This document shows, in pieces, positions 1 through 12,540 of a stretch of 64,000 nucleotides of DNA. Position numbers and translations under genes: made by a program. The stretch lies in contig RCTD01000002.1 of the NCBI GenBank assembly GCA_014898415.1, forward strand, positions 62,001 through 126,000, read 5' to 3'. The notes beneath the pieces are model-generated. The model did no database searches, was not told where the DNA came from, and saw only the letters and a list, made by a program, of their open reading frames with translations. Source of the stretch: Stromatinia cepivora. Lineage: Eukaryota > Ascomycota > Leotiomycetes > Helotiales > Sclerotiniaceae. Positions within the stretch are counted from its first letter, which is position 1. Every line of letters begins with the position of its first letter.

Positions 1-339
1 AGATTATTCAATGGATAAGTGGGGAAATCTGTTATACTAAATATATTGGTAGAGTTGAATCTCAATAATATAGTTAGTACAGGAAAACCCGCTTTAGGAA
101 ATTATTTAAACAAAAGATGTTACCTTTTTATATCCTTTTTCCGATAATTCGAGAGTCAATTGATTCCCTTGATATTTCCTTTCTCTTTTGGAAGCCTTTT
201 TACTTTGAAATAAGTATTCTATAAAACAAAATAAACCTTTCGAAATTTCTTTAAACAAAATTCGAATATTCTTATTCCTCGAATACCTTCGATCCTTACA
301 CAATTGATAGATTCCCTATAAAAAACCTAATAAAAGTAT

Positions 340-625
340 TAAAGATTATATTTTTAGTATAGTTTTTAAAGAAGCTATAAAACCCATATTTGTTTTTGTT
401 TTAAATACTTTAAGAGTTCATCTTCAAGATCCATTACATCTTTTTATTCGATCTCAAATGATTGTAGATTTATTTCACTTTTTGATCCTACTAAAATAGA
501 TTTATCAACAAAATTTAAAATAATCTTAAATTTTGTTCCCAATATAAATTCAGGGTCTGCAAAAGTTAATTTTTGAATTAGAATCTTTGAAATGATGGAT
601 TCGATATCTAAAGTATCTTTAGAAT
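340..625 (-). mobile_element. Antisense fragment of the copia element family
   Basis: The reverse complement of roughly 421-625 aligns base by base, with scattered mostly transition differences, to 8,200-8,390 of the complete copia element. That is the linker between integrase and reverse transcriptase. Weaker similarity continues to about 340. It is a second, inverted, partial copy; the ends could not be set because the window begins close by. Confidence 0.7.
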
Positions 626-1174
626 TTATTATATTATATTAGAAAGATATTATTGTTTTTGTTTTGAAGAATAACGCTTTTGTTTTGAAAAAGTATTCTT
701 TATATTCTTTTTAAGGATTTTCTGTTAGTATTTAATTCTTTCCTTAATCATTATTTCTTTATATTTTTGTTAATATCTTCGATATCTTTTTGTTCTTCTT
801 TTTATGATTACGGCTACCAGCTTTGTTATCTTTTGATGTATTGTTTATTGTATATTGCTTCAATCCTATTTTATTTTTATTTTTAGATTAGTATTATTTT
901 ATTGTATTTTTATATTCAATGTTTATAATAATAACTATATTGATGGTCGTGGGAAAGAAAAAAAGTATCTCTGGTAAGGGAGTTGGAGGTGGAACCGGAG
1001 GTGGAATTGGAGGCGATTATAGGAGAAACCGAAGATGGAATCAGAGGAGGAGATTGTATATTGGAAGATATACGGGGCGATATATTGAAAGAAGTGGATG
1101 ATTATATTAGTAATAGAAGGATGTGTATTTAAATAAGAGGAGTATTAAGTTTTGTTATATAATATATAAAGATT

Positions 1175-1430
1175 ACTAGATATCTAGTCAAGTATGGTAT
1201 TAGAGGTCGATAGATACTATAGCTTCCTGGAATTGGTAGCCAATAGAGTTTATCAGTTAGTATATGAAGACCATTAGTATTTAATTAAGTATGGTATTAG
1301 AGGTCGACAGATACTATAGTTTTCTGGAGCCGGTAGCCAATAGAACTTATCAATTAATATATAGAGATCATTAGTATCTAGATAAGTATAGTATTAGAGG
1401 TCGATAGATACAATAATTCTCTAGAGCAAG
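1175..1430. repeat. 97-bp tandem repeat, nearly three copies
   Basis: The string AAGTATGGTATTAGAGG starts at 1,190 and again at 1,287, and as AAGTATAGTATTAGAGG at 1,384, which is an exact period of 97 bp. The rest of each unit (AGATACTATAG, GGTAGCCAATAGA and a TATCAGTTAGTATA-like segment) recurs with mainly transition changes. The third copy degrades after about 1,415. It sits upstream of the gypsy coding remains and could be an LTR or leader repeat or an independent minisatellite. Confidence 0.8.
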
Positions 1431-3400
1431 AGCTACTAGTTAGTAGTTTATCAGTCATCCTGGCTAATAGTTAATTATACTTTTACTACGAAGAGAAGAG
1501 TTATAAATATAACTCTATAGGATGTATTGTTTTATTAGAGAGAGGCGTTTGTATTACAATGTAGGGCTAAAGACTTTAGCCCAATACGATTGGAGGATTG
1601 GAAATAGGAGAGATGGATTTCCTTTAATTTTTATTATGAAAAGAGGGGTATTGATTATCCTTTAAAGATTATTATATTATCGTAGAGCGATCATTCTATT
1701 CGAAATAATCTTGTTAGATTTTGGATCTTAAAAGATCTAGCAAAGGAATAATCATTCAACGCTATTGGCTTTCTATTTCAGACTAACGTTACTCAACTCG
1801 GTTTAAATCAGTTGTGGTACTTATAGTTTAGCCCTTTTTGCTTTTATATACGTTATACTTCTAAAGGAGTATTGGATTTTGGATTATACTGTATATCTAA
1901 GCATGGGACTATACTATAATGGGATTAGCCTGTACGTGATTCTACCGAATCATACAACCTGTATAATAGCTTCTAGCCAGATAACCTTATAAAAATAATG
2001 CTTTTCCACCCACTCAATATGACTTGTTAACACTATTGGAAAAAAGAAAACTAATAAAGAGAAGATTTCAATATATAAAGCTAATATTCCTAATAGTTCA
2101 ATTATTTCTTTCAAATTATTATTATAATTATAAGATCTTTATATAATAATTATAAATTTGAAAAAGAAGAATCGATAATTGAAAATTATAATAACAACGA
2201 ATTCTATAATAATATAACCTTTTTTTGAACTTTAAATAATACTTATATAAATATTCAGATTAATAATAATATCTAAAACTCCCTTTATTCCTTTAATCGA
2301 AATCTAAGGATCTTTATTTAAATAAACCTAAAAATCCTGAAGTCAAAAAAAGAAAACTTTGATTAAACGATCTAATCATTTAAGATTCTTTAAAGATTTT
2401 TCTTTTCTTTCAGGAAATAACGATCTATTTAATAATTAAGGATCCTTTTATTCAAAAAGCTAATCTAATCAATCAAGATTGTATTTCTGTGTTAATTATA
2501 ATTCGTAATAAAATGTATATATATTAAAATCTATAAATTTTATTATTAAACTTAATGATAATATTGAATCTAAAATTAGTTTGTGGTAATTATTAATTAT
2601 AGAATAACTCGAATTGTATACTATATTATTTAAGAATGAAATATAATATTATATATATATAATCAATTAAATCGAATCGAAAGTATAAATATATTATTAT
2701 ACTCTTTATATATAAATACCTTAATTTATAGTATTCGAATTAATCGAATAATTTGTAGCGATCTATTGGAATCCGATTGAAATCAATGATATTCGTTTTT
2801 AATATAAGATATAAATTATATTTAATATAATTCGATATAACAACTTCCTCGAATAGTATAAAAATTCAGATTACTTGTTATCCAAATAGAGATTATTAAT
2901 AATAAAATCCTATTTAGGGATCTTGAATAAAAGATTTCCGATTTTCTTTTATAAGTAGTAATAATATTTATTAAGGATTATAAGATTATAAAAAAACTTA
3001 TAAATATATTCATTAAAATAAATCAAAATGAAGTTTTATTATAAAAATAAAATCAATATTATATTGATCGAGAAATCTTTATAATTATTTACAAACCAAC
3101 AATTACTACAAATCCCTTACAATCCTTTCAGAGTTTTAACAATTTCAATTTTGGAACCTTTATATTCCTGAAATCATTTCTATTCTGGAATACCCTTTCC
3201 GGATATATCAGCTTTATTGTATCTAATAATTATTCGAACTTTAAATGTTTATCGTTTTCTTTTTTTCCTAAAGTAATATATATATCGATATTTTATATCA
3301 ATAATTTTAATGAAATTGAAATGATACAAAAAGAAACAAAAGAATTTGAAGAATATCGGGATACCGAAAAAGATTTCAATCCAGAAGTTACAATTGAAGT
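1431..3400. other. No gene seen; possible gypsy 5' region
   Basis: Positions 1,431-2,030 are slightly less AT-rich and include a perfect 9-bp inverted repeat with a one-base loop at 1,564-1,582 (GGGCTAAAG / CTTTAGCCC). From about 2,040 the sequence becomes extremely AT-rich and would correspond to the gag part of the gypsy element. I could not read a convincing Gag or find a matching LTR pair, so the left end of that element remains unset. Confidence 0.5.
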
Positions 3401-3412
3401 TATACAGAATAT

Positions 3413-4991
3413 TTGTTTAGAAAAAGAAAAGCATTTAAAATCAAACGTTTAAATTCTATTTTCATTTTAAATATTATATGGAATATAAGATTTCTTGATT
3501 TAATCAAATTTATAAAAGGAGAAATATTTATCCTTCTTTGTAATCTTTCGAAAAATAATTATATTTATCGATTAAAAGTATTCATTGATTTTGAAGCAAA
3601 TAAATTCGTTTTTATTAATATTATATTCCTTATTTATTTATTTCTTATATTTAAATCCAGAATTATATTATTTAAAGTTTCAATTGAAATTAAAAAATAT
3701 AATGATATACAAAATTATATCATTATCTATTTTATATTTCTTAATCTAATGATCGATAATTATAAACAATTTTTTATCCCTTTTCTTATTATTGAATTAA
3801 GGAATTATAATGTTATTTTAAATAGATTTTAATTATCAAAGATTCGAGCGAAATTTGATTGCTTCAATTGATATTTTGAATGATATAAAAAGAAACTTTA
3901 TATTATCTTTTATTCGAATAATCTTTTTGTTATTCAATTATTTTTTTATAAATGAAAGATCAATCGATTAATCTAATAAGATATTAATCGATAAGATAAT
4001 TAGTTTGAAGAATATTGGAATTAAAGAGATTTATAATTGAATAAATCAATTATAATTAATAATATATAATAAAAATCTTTAAATATAAATATAATACAAA
4101 TTCTTATTGAAAAGAAAAAAATCCTGATTCCTTTCAAATTCAATCTATCTCTTTTCTAATCAATTATATTATTATTATAGATCTATAAATGTTTCTTTTG
4201 TATATCATTCGAAATCCTCGATTTATATATATTCAAATCCAATAAATTTTAATTAGAATATAAAAAAGATAAACAAATTGAACTCTTTATTATTATTCTA
4301 AAAGAATTCGATAATATAATAAACTTCTAATAGAACAAATGATATACAGAAAAAAGAATATTAATTATCCTAATCAAATTCAAGAATATAAAAGTTCGAA
4401 AAAAACTCGATCGAGTATTAATCGAAATCAATTCAGAATCTGAAATATTATTTGAATATCGATAATATTATCAAACTTTTTCCAAATATAAATCAAATAT
4501 TTTGTTTTTTAATTAATCTTATAATTATAAAATTATATTGAAAAACGAAGAAGAATAAATTTTGTATTATAATCTATTTTACAAGATATCTTTAAAACAA
4601 TTGGAAATCATTAAAAAATATATTATAAATAACTTCAGCAAAAATTTCATTGAATTCAATCAAATCTTTTATATTATATTCATTTTATTCGTTAAAAAAC
4701 CTAATAGTAATTTGAAATTCTATATAGATTTTAGATTATTGAATTCTTTGATATATAAAGATCAGTATTCTTTTTTTTTAATCGACAAAACATTTTCTTG
4801 GTTTTTCAATACTAAAATCTTTATTAAATTCGATATTTGTTAAACTTTCTATTGTATAAAAATAGATTTTATTTTGGAAAAGTATATTACTTTTCGAATC
4901 CGATATAGATTATACAAATGCAAAATCATATCATTCGAATTAACGAATAATTCTGTAATCTATCAATATTATATAAATGATATTTTATTTG
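3413..4991 (+). pseudogene. Ty3/gypsy pol relic, left part: protease and start of reverse transcriptase
   Basis: Two stretches match gypsy Pol. At about 3,560-3,832 the reading KVFIDFEANKFVF followed by IPFLIIELRNYNVIL resembles the retropepsin domain, with the usual D-S/T-G-A reading D-F-E-A. At 4,562-4,843 the readings FVKKPNSNLKFYIDFRLLN and YSFFLIDKTFSWF match reverse transcriptase blocks (VKKKDGSLR..VDYR.LN and YPLPLI). After a TAA, the reading FELTNNSVIYQYYINDILF continues to 4,991, where the copia element interrupts it. The same gene resumes at 10,472. The many stops make it non-functional. Confidence 0.85.
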
Positions 4992-5157
4992 TGTTGGAAA
5001 TGAGGCCATCATAGGATTAGAATTGAGGTTACAAGACCACAATAGTGTACAGACCATATTTGGGGATAACTTTAATTCTACTCTTATTAGAATTATAAAT
5101 CTTTAGTTCAATCTATATAATCAATAATATTATTACTTTCTATACCAAAACTTAAAA
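4992..5157 (+). repeat. 5' LTR of the copia element
   Basis: It starts TGTTGGAAA and ends ACCAAAACTTAAAA. It is the same length as the 3' LTR and differs from it at about 27 positions by my count, all A/G or C/T. The usual terminal CA is not present, which could be due to mutation. Confidence 0.92.
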
Positions 5158-5589
5158 GGTTATGAGATTTAATTGTATAATAGTGATTAGAAAGCAAAGT
5201 AAATCGAGAAAGGATTAGTATAATTAGTAAAGGTGGAATAGAATGAAAATCAGAATTTTCATATAATGTTATCGAAATAGAGTTGAAATACGATAATATA
5301 GTTTATAACTCATAATATTATAGATCAGAGCGGAAAGCAATCTATATAATATTGATACAGAATTATAATAAAGGCGAAAAGCAAGTTTGTATAATTATAA
5401 GAAAATATATTACAATATAATCTTACGAATTCTTTTATTGTTTTATTTTTATATTTCTTTATTATTTTGAATTTATTTGCTATATATTTTTTTTAAGATT
5501 ATTTTAAAAATCTGAAGATTATCTTCGATATTCATCAAATAGTAAGAAATCTTTACAATATCGGAATCAAATAATTTTTCGAAATTTGA

Positions 5590-6480
5590 TCAAAATAATT
5601 ATGAGCGATAATTCAAATAAACGAAGATACAATTGAAAAGGAAAAAATGGTTTTATATAATTAATCAAATATTAAATGAATATATATAGATTGCAGAATC
5701 CAATATAGTATTTGCTTATAAGATCAATAATTATATATATTACAATATCGAATTGAAATCGGAATATTTAAAAAACGAAGTAAATATATTATTATATATT
5801 TGTATAATATTTAATGATAATGATGAAGCTTTTATTAACGAATATTCAATAGTATATATACTTTGGAGATACCTTAAATCAAAATATACTAAAATCAGTA
5901 TAGTTATAATCAATATATATATAACAATGATCCAGAATTTCAAATTCCAATCCAATATTTATTCCGATATAATCATTATCGAAATTTAGAATAAATTGAA
6001 AAAGTATAAAAGGAAATTGAAAGTTATAAATGAAAGCTGTTGATCAGTATATCAAGATATTGTTTTATTTTTGGTTTTAATATATAATCTTTTAATTGAT
6101 TATCAAAGAATAATGAATATATTGGATATCTAAATCAATTTTAATATCAACGATAAAATCAAATATTTACAAATTAAGGAACTTCATTTTAAGAATAGAT
6201 TAGAGTTAATGCAAATTACGAAAAGATCTAGGTACAATTTTCAACGCCAAAAATCAGATTTCGAGATCTCAAATAATATTTGTGATCTATATCAAAAAGA
6301 AGATTATTATATATAAGATTATTTATATTTAATATAAGCCAGCAAATTCCTTTGTAGTTATTTTTATTATCAAAAAAGAAAGAGATTATCGAATCTGAAA
6401 AGGATCTATTTCAACAAAAAAAACCAAGTATATTTTGTTAATAATATTTCTAAATCAGATTCCGATATTAAGGATATAAT
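5590..6480 (+). pseudogene. Copia Gag relic with degraded zinc knuckle
   Basis: Reading from about 5,600 gives MSDNSNKRRYN and, through several stops, a Gag-like helical region. At about 6,270-6,320 the reading NICDLYQKEDYYI (stop) DYLY matches a CCHC knuckle of the form C-x2-C-x4-H-x4-C, with C-to-Y and H-to-Y changes of the kind RIP produces. It is non-functional. Confidence 0.65.
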
Positions 6481-6629
6481 AAAGGAAGATTGTAATTTGA
6501 TAAAGAAAATTATTAATAAGGTTTCCTTTAATAAATAGTATATTGATATAGATGCTTTTTTATATATATTTGATTAATCTTTATTATTTAGATTAATAAA
6601 ATTTATTATTAAATAAAGGATAAAGATTG

Positions 6630-8000
6630 ATAAGGGAGTGATATATTGTTGCTATTGGGGTTTAATGGATATAGTATATGAAGATAGTTTTAAAATACTA
6701 TTTTCAAATATATTATATATATTAAGATTAGGAGTAAATTTGTTATTAGGAAAAAGGATTTGCGAAATAGGGTTGCAAAAGGAATTCAATTTTTATTATA
6801 TATATTTCAAGAAGAATAATAAAAAAGTTATTTGTATTAGAATATAAGATGAAATATATATGGTTTCATATATAATCAAAGGATATAAGGATATAATTCT
6901 TTGTTTTAATATATACCAAAATAATCAGGAAAAAAGCTTTTCTTCAAAGATAATCGATAGTATCAAAAATATCAATAATGAATTGATATTTAAAGAAAAA
7001 AAGAGATATATATTATAATATCAAAGATTCAATTATCTAGATCTAAATAAAATCAAGAATCTATATAAAATATTCAATATAACCAAACTAATAAAAATCT
7101 CAATTGAATTAGATATTTATAAAATGTATATACTTATCAAGATAATTAATCATATTCCGAAATAATTGAATCTGTATAAATTAAAGAAACTCGAATTTAT
7201 ATATTTCGATATTGCAGAATCATTTTTAAAATCGATTTAAGGAAATCATTATTTTATATTGATTATTAATAATTGTATAAAAGTAAATTGAATTATATTA
7301 TTTAAACAAAAGAATAATACAATTCAAATATTGAAAACTTAGAAAAAGAAAATGGAATTAGTTATTGAAAAAAAGATCATTATAATCAGGATTGATAATA
7401 CATCGGAACTCCTATAAACTATTTGTAAATGATTATCAAATATATAATCTAAAGTTACAACAATTGTTTTTTTATATTAAAACAAACCTACAAAACAAAA
7501 TATAAGGATTGTAAAAACAGATATAAAAATAATACTAAAAGAAATTGAATTATCATTAGAATTTTGAAATAAAATTATAAAGTATAATATTTATATTAGG
7601 AATCGCATTAGTATTAATTCTAATATAAATAGAATAGATCGATTCCTTATAGAAACTTTTATAAATATAATATTAAATATAAAAATATATAAAGTTTAGA
7701 GAAATAAATATTATATTTATATCAATTCCAAGATTATTCTGAAAAAGCAAAGATATAACAAATTATAGGATATTTCAAGAATCAATATATTCTTAGGATA
7801 TTTAAAAATTATGAATAAATATATCAAAATGTATTCTTCAAAATTAAATTATATATTTCAATTAAACAGAATAATTATAAATGAATTTCATCGAAAAGGA
7901 GATTTGGATTTTAAATTAAGAAATTATAAATCAGATCTATAAAGAATAAAGAATATAAAGCTAAATCGAAAATCTTATAATAAATTAATAACAAATAAAA
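6630..8000 (+). pseudogene. Copia protease, GAG-pre-integrase and integrase relic
   Basis: The open stretch 6,638-6,847 reads NILYILRLGVNLLLGKRICE, the conserved end of copia protease (LYVP.LG.NLLS...). Around 7,020 YQRFNYLDLNKIKNL corresponds to the GAG-pre-integrase H-x-R-x-x-H region with histidines lost. Around 7,195-7,320 FDIAESFLKSIQGNHYFILI matches the start of the integrase core (first Asp as FDI). Stops are frequent and no intact DDE triad can be assembled. Confidence 0.75.
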
Positions 8001-8699
8001 TATCTTTTCTATCTTCAATATCAAATACAATATCTGTATCATCTTTATTCCAAATATTCTTTTTAATAGATATTATATCGAATTCAATGATTATATTAAG
8101 CATCCTAATTATCAAATTGAAACCAAATAAATTAGATATATCAATATCAATATACAATAAAGATAAAGATAGCAATATCCAGAAAACAAATCAAGAATTT
8201 TCTTTCAAAGATACTTCAGATATCGAATCCATTATTTCAAAAGATCCAGCCCAAAAATCAATTTCTGTAAATCCTAAATCTATATTGGAAACAAAATTTA
8301 AGATTATTTTAAATTTTGTTGATAAATCTATTTCAATAAAATCAAAAAACAAAGTAAATCTATAATCATTTAAAATCGAATAAAAGAATAAAATAAATCT
8401 TAAAAACGAATCCTTAAAATATCTAATATAAAAACAGAAAAGAAATATAAAACAAAATTCTAAAAAAGAATGAAAAAACAAGATTATAAAAATATTGATT
8501 ATAATATCTATATAAACCAAAACTCAAGAAAATATAGAATATATTATAATTATAATTCTAATTATTTATAAAATGGATCTTTATATTAAAGATAAAATTG
8601 TTTTAGATTTCATAATTTCATTGATAGATATAGATAATACAAAAGGTATAATATATTCAATCGAAAAAATTCTAGAAATCAAAATACTAAGAACTTATA

Positions 8700-9320
8700 A
8701 AGAAGTAATATCAAATCGAGAATACTCTGAAAAATGAAAGAAAGTTATTCAAAAGGAAATCATATCTTTAATTCAAAATGATATTTGAAAAGAATATATA
8801 CTTCTTAAAAGAAATAATCTAATTTCAATAAAATAAATATTTACAATTAAAACCAAAGATAACAAAATAGAACAATTCAAAACAAAATTAATAATTCAAA
8901 AGTTCAATTAGATATTAAAAAAGAATTATAATGAAACATTTATATCAATAATAAAACTAAATATATTCAAATTATTTCTAATTATCATTACAAAAGAAAA
9001 TTTGGAATATTTATATTTCGATATCAAAAATGCCTTTATCGAATTATACTTAAAAGAAAAAATCTATTTCGAATTACCCCAAAATATCAAAATCAAAAAG
9101 GGATATATATTACAAACTCTACAAAGCTTATATAAATTGAAACAAATTAAAAGGGATTAGAATTTATTATTGAAAAAAAAGCTTTTAAATATAAATTTTA
9201 TACAAAATTTGGCAGATCTATATCTGTATATATCCAAAAACTATAATATAATATTACTAATATATATCGATAATATCGTTATTATATTATATATATCATT
9301 ACAAATCATTTAATTCGATG
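8700..9320 (+). pseudogene. Copia reverse transcriptase relic
   Basis: Around 9,010-9,160 the reading DIKNAFIELYLKEKIYFELP followed by LQSLYKLKQIKRD matches the copia block DVKNAFLNG.L.E.IYM.QP and SLYGLKQ.PR.W. At about 9,250-9,290 LLIYIDNIVIIL replaces the catalytic YVDD-x-x-I by YIDN, so the second catalytic Asp is lost (D to N, a G-to-A change). Further stops flank it. Confidence 0.88.
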
Positions 9321-9509
9321 AAAAGCTATCGATCTATTTTAATACTAAAAATCTAAAAAAGATTAATAAAATTCTAAATATTAAAGTTATTTATAATAAA
9401 AAAATATATATATTAATTATAAATCAAAAAGAATATCTTAATGCTATACTAACCAAATATAGTATTATATATAAACAATATTAAACTAAGAAATTATCAA
9501 TAATAGATT

Positions 9510-10290
9510 ATACCTATCTCCGATTAACAATCAATAATAATGAATTAATAGATATAAACGAATATCAACAACAAATAAAAAATATAATTCATTCAATAAT
9601 ATACATCTAATCAAATATAATATTTTCAATTAAAAGACTTTCACAATTTATAACAAAACCAACAAAACATTATATTATAACTTTGAAAAATTTAATACGA
9701 TATCTATAATCAATAATCAAACAAAAACTATAATTCAGACCAAAAAAAATATAATCTAATATTTACAAAAAATACAATATATTTAATAATATAATAAAAG
9801 TATATATAAATATAAATTAAACTAATAACAAATATAACCAAAAAAATATTTCAAAGGAAATTATAATATTTTATGAAAGTTTTATATTATAAATTAACAA
9901 AAAACAAATATCTATAATTACCTTTAATACAAAATCAGAATATATTACAATAATAATATTTATCAAACAAAAAAGATGGATTATATAAATACTCAAAAAT
10001 CTATTCAAATCAAATTATATTGAAAAGAACAAAAATATAATTCAAATATTTGATAATAATCAAAGTATTTTAGCTTTAATCAAGAATCTATATTTATATA
10101 AACAATTCAAATATATAAATATCAATTATCATTTTATTAAGGATTTAACAAAAAAGAAGAAAATCGCTATTAATTATATCAATATATACGATATAATTAT
10201 CAACGAAATAATGAAACTTTATATAAGGATTGCTTTCGAAAGGTTCAAGAAAATGTTAGGATTAATAATCTAAAAGGATCGAATAGGATA
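9510..10290 (+). pseudogene. Copia RNase H relic
   Basis: The reading SIKRLSQFITKPTKHYIITL (9,630) matches the segment before RNase H (RLSRF...PT..H...). At 9,925-9,960 TFNTKSEYITI matches S.T..AEY. At 10,050-10,150 FDNNQSILALIKNLY and YHFIKDLTKKKKI match DNQ.A..L..NP and YHFIRE. A terminal LGLII sits just before the purine tract at 10,296. Several in-frame stops are present. Confidence 0.85.
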
Positions 10291-10305
10291 TCCTCAATAA
10301 GGGAG

Positions 10306-10471
10306 TATTGGAAATAAGGCCATTATAGGATTAGAATTGAGATCATAAGATTATAATGATATACAAACCATATTTAGGGATAATCTTAATTCTACTCCTA
10401 CTAGAATTATAGATCCTTAGTTCAACCTATATAATCAACAATACTACTACTTCCTGCACCAAAACTTAAAA
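10306..10471 (+). repeat. 3' LTR of the copia element
   Basis: It is 166 bp and starts TATTGGAAA, where the 5' LTR has TGTTGGAAA. It ends at the ATTTG duplication (10,472-10,476). It is preceded by the purine tract at 10,296-10,305. Confidence 0.92.
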
Positions 10472-12215
10472 ATTTGATTATTTAAATATCTTTTATATAA
10501 TATATTTTGATAATATTTTAATCTATTTTGAGAACAAAGAAGAATACCAAATTCATATTAAACTAATTCTTGAATGATTAAAAGTTATTGGTCTATAAAC
10601 GGATTTCAAAAAATGCAAATTCAATATTATATATATTAAATATTTGAACTTTATCATCTCTATTAAAGGAGTAAAGATAGACCCTGAAAAGATTGAGATA
10701 ATTGAGAATTGGATTTTTCCAATAATAATGAAAGAGATTCAATCATTTCTCGGTTTTTGTAATTTTTATTAATAATTTATTAAAAATTATAATATAATAA
10801 TGAAACCTTTCAATAAACTTATTAAAGCAAATATTAAATTTATATTCGATAAAGTATACCAAAATATATTCAATATCTTGAAGAAAAAGCTTATCTCTAT
10901 TCCATTCCTGCAATATTATAATCATCGATTCCTTTGTATATTTGAAACAAATATATCCGATAAAATAATTACTAATATATTATCACAACAATATAACGAA
11001 GATTAGTTTTCTATAACTTATTTCTTCAAAACCATAATTATCATTAAACTAAACTACAAAGTTTATAACAAAGAAATACTATCAATCATTCGATCTTTCA
11101 ATTATTAAAGAACAGAACTCGCTGGTTCATTATATAAAATCAAGGTTTATATCAATTATAAAACCCTCGAATATTTTATAATTATCAAAACTCTTAATAT
11201 CCGACAAACTTATTAAACAGAAATTCTAATCGATTATAACTTCATTATTATATATCGCCTTGAAAAAAATAACCCTTTCGTTAATACCTTAATCTATCAA
11301 ATCGATGAATTAGATCTTTAGAATTATACCAAGAAAAAGAATCGCCTTTAATAATTTATTAAAGACAATCAAATTGATACTAAAATCATGAAAAAAGCCT
11401 TATGAAAATACTATCCAGATAAAACAACGATTACTAATATCGATTTGAATGAAATCGCTCCTCGATTCGATTTAATTAACTATATTATCGAAGTAAATAA
11501 AACTACAAATAATTTATTAATATTCAGAATATAAACTATTCAAGGTTATAAATATATATCACTTCAAAATGATCTTTTGTTTTATAATGATTACTTAATG
11601 ATATCCGATATTAACAATTTTCGAATTTATTTGATTCATGAAGCTCATAATTCCATTTTCATTATTTATTCTGATATAAACAAAATCTATCTTTTATTAT
11701 CTCAATAATACTATTAATCTAGAATACATAATACTATAATCAAATATATATACAATTATTATATCTACAAATATAATTCCGTTTTATATAATTGTACCCC
11801 TAATTTATTATATCCATTTCTGATTCCTAATCGAATATAATAATATATTATTATAGATTACTATAGTTTTAATAAAAATAAATATGGATATATTCATTCT
11901 GTTTTCCCTTCAGATCGATTATATAAGATATATAACGATCCTCTTTCTAATTAAATACTCGAACTATCTCTATCTATTAATATAATTGATAATTCGGAAT
12001 AGGAAATAAAAAAGGTTTTAATAATAAAGAAAGTATGAAAAACCCTATTATACAAAGTTTTATAGTTTAATAGTGATACCGATCTTATTTAGTATTCTGT
12101 TTCCGATTTTAAAATATTATTATATCTTCTGTACGATTTTCATCTAATCAATCCAACATTGCTTAATCCTTTTAATCGATTAATTGATTGGATAAAGCTT
12201 TATAAGAGTAGAGAG
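10472..12215 (+). pseudogene. Ty3/gypsy pol relic, right part: RT end, RNase H, truncated integrase, chromodomain
   Basis: Reverse transcriptase resumes as FYIIYFDNILIY (YLDD changed to YFDN) and IDPEKIEIIENW, FLGFCNFY. RNase H follows (about 10,880-11,330: PFLQYYNHRFLCIFETNISD, INYKTLEYF). The integrase zinc-finger and pre-core region is at about 11,560-11,850. The DDE core then appears to be missing: YYSFNKNKYGY (about 11,880) is followed almost at once by VFPSDRLYKIYNDPLSN, normally located after the core. A chromodomain-like tail (about 12,080-12,205: SDFKILLYLLYDFHLINPTL, RLIDWIKLY) closes the protein. It is a dead copy with an internal deletion. Confidence 0.85.
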
Positions 12216-12540
12216 GATAATTATAATTATATGAATAATAATTCATCTATGAAACTAAGAGAAAGAAAAATATTCTTCAATTCAATAGATTAAATGTTAT
12301 GATTTTATGATAATATATATATATATAATTGTAAAAGGATCAAAAACCTATACAAATTCGAAGGAATTTGATTATATACACATATAACCTGAGTTTTATA
12401 TAATAGACGAACTACTATCACCAAGATAATACAAAGGTAATATATTTCAAAAAACTTATATTTATAATTATTTCAAAAATCATATAAAGAAAAACTTGAA
12501 TATAATAAAAACGAAATATAACATTACCTCTATCGATTTC

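Larger units (their letters stand above)
4992..10471 (+). mobile_element. Complete but dead Ty1/copia LTR retrotransposon nested in the gypsy reverse transcriptase
   Basis: The element is 5,480 bp. It has two 166-bp LTRs (4,992-5,157 and 10,306-10,471) and is flanked by the perfect 5-bp duplication ATTTG (4,987-4,991 and 10,472-10,476). A candidate primer-binding site begins right after the 5' LTR (GGTTATGAGATT at 5,158). A purine tract (AATAAGGGAG, 10,296-10,305) directly precedes the 3' LTR. Inside, the domain order gag, protease, integrase, reverse transcriptase, RNase H is that of Ty1/copia. Removing the element rejoins the gypsy frame from YINDILF to DYLNIFYIIYFDNILIY. Stop codons throughout the pol readings make it inactive. 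Confidence 0.92.

Noticed and set aside
919..1101. Gly/Arg-rich open frame in the AT-rich island
   Set aside because: Purine-rich sequence without ATG context; looks like a polypurine remnant and not a gene.
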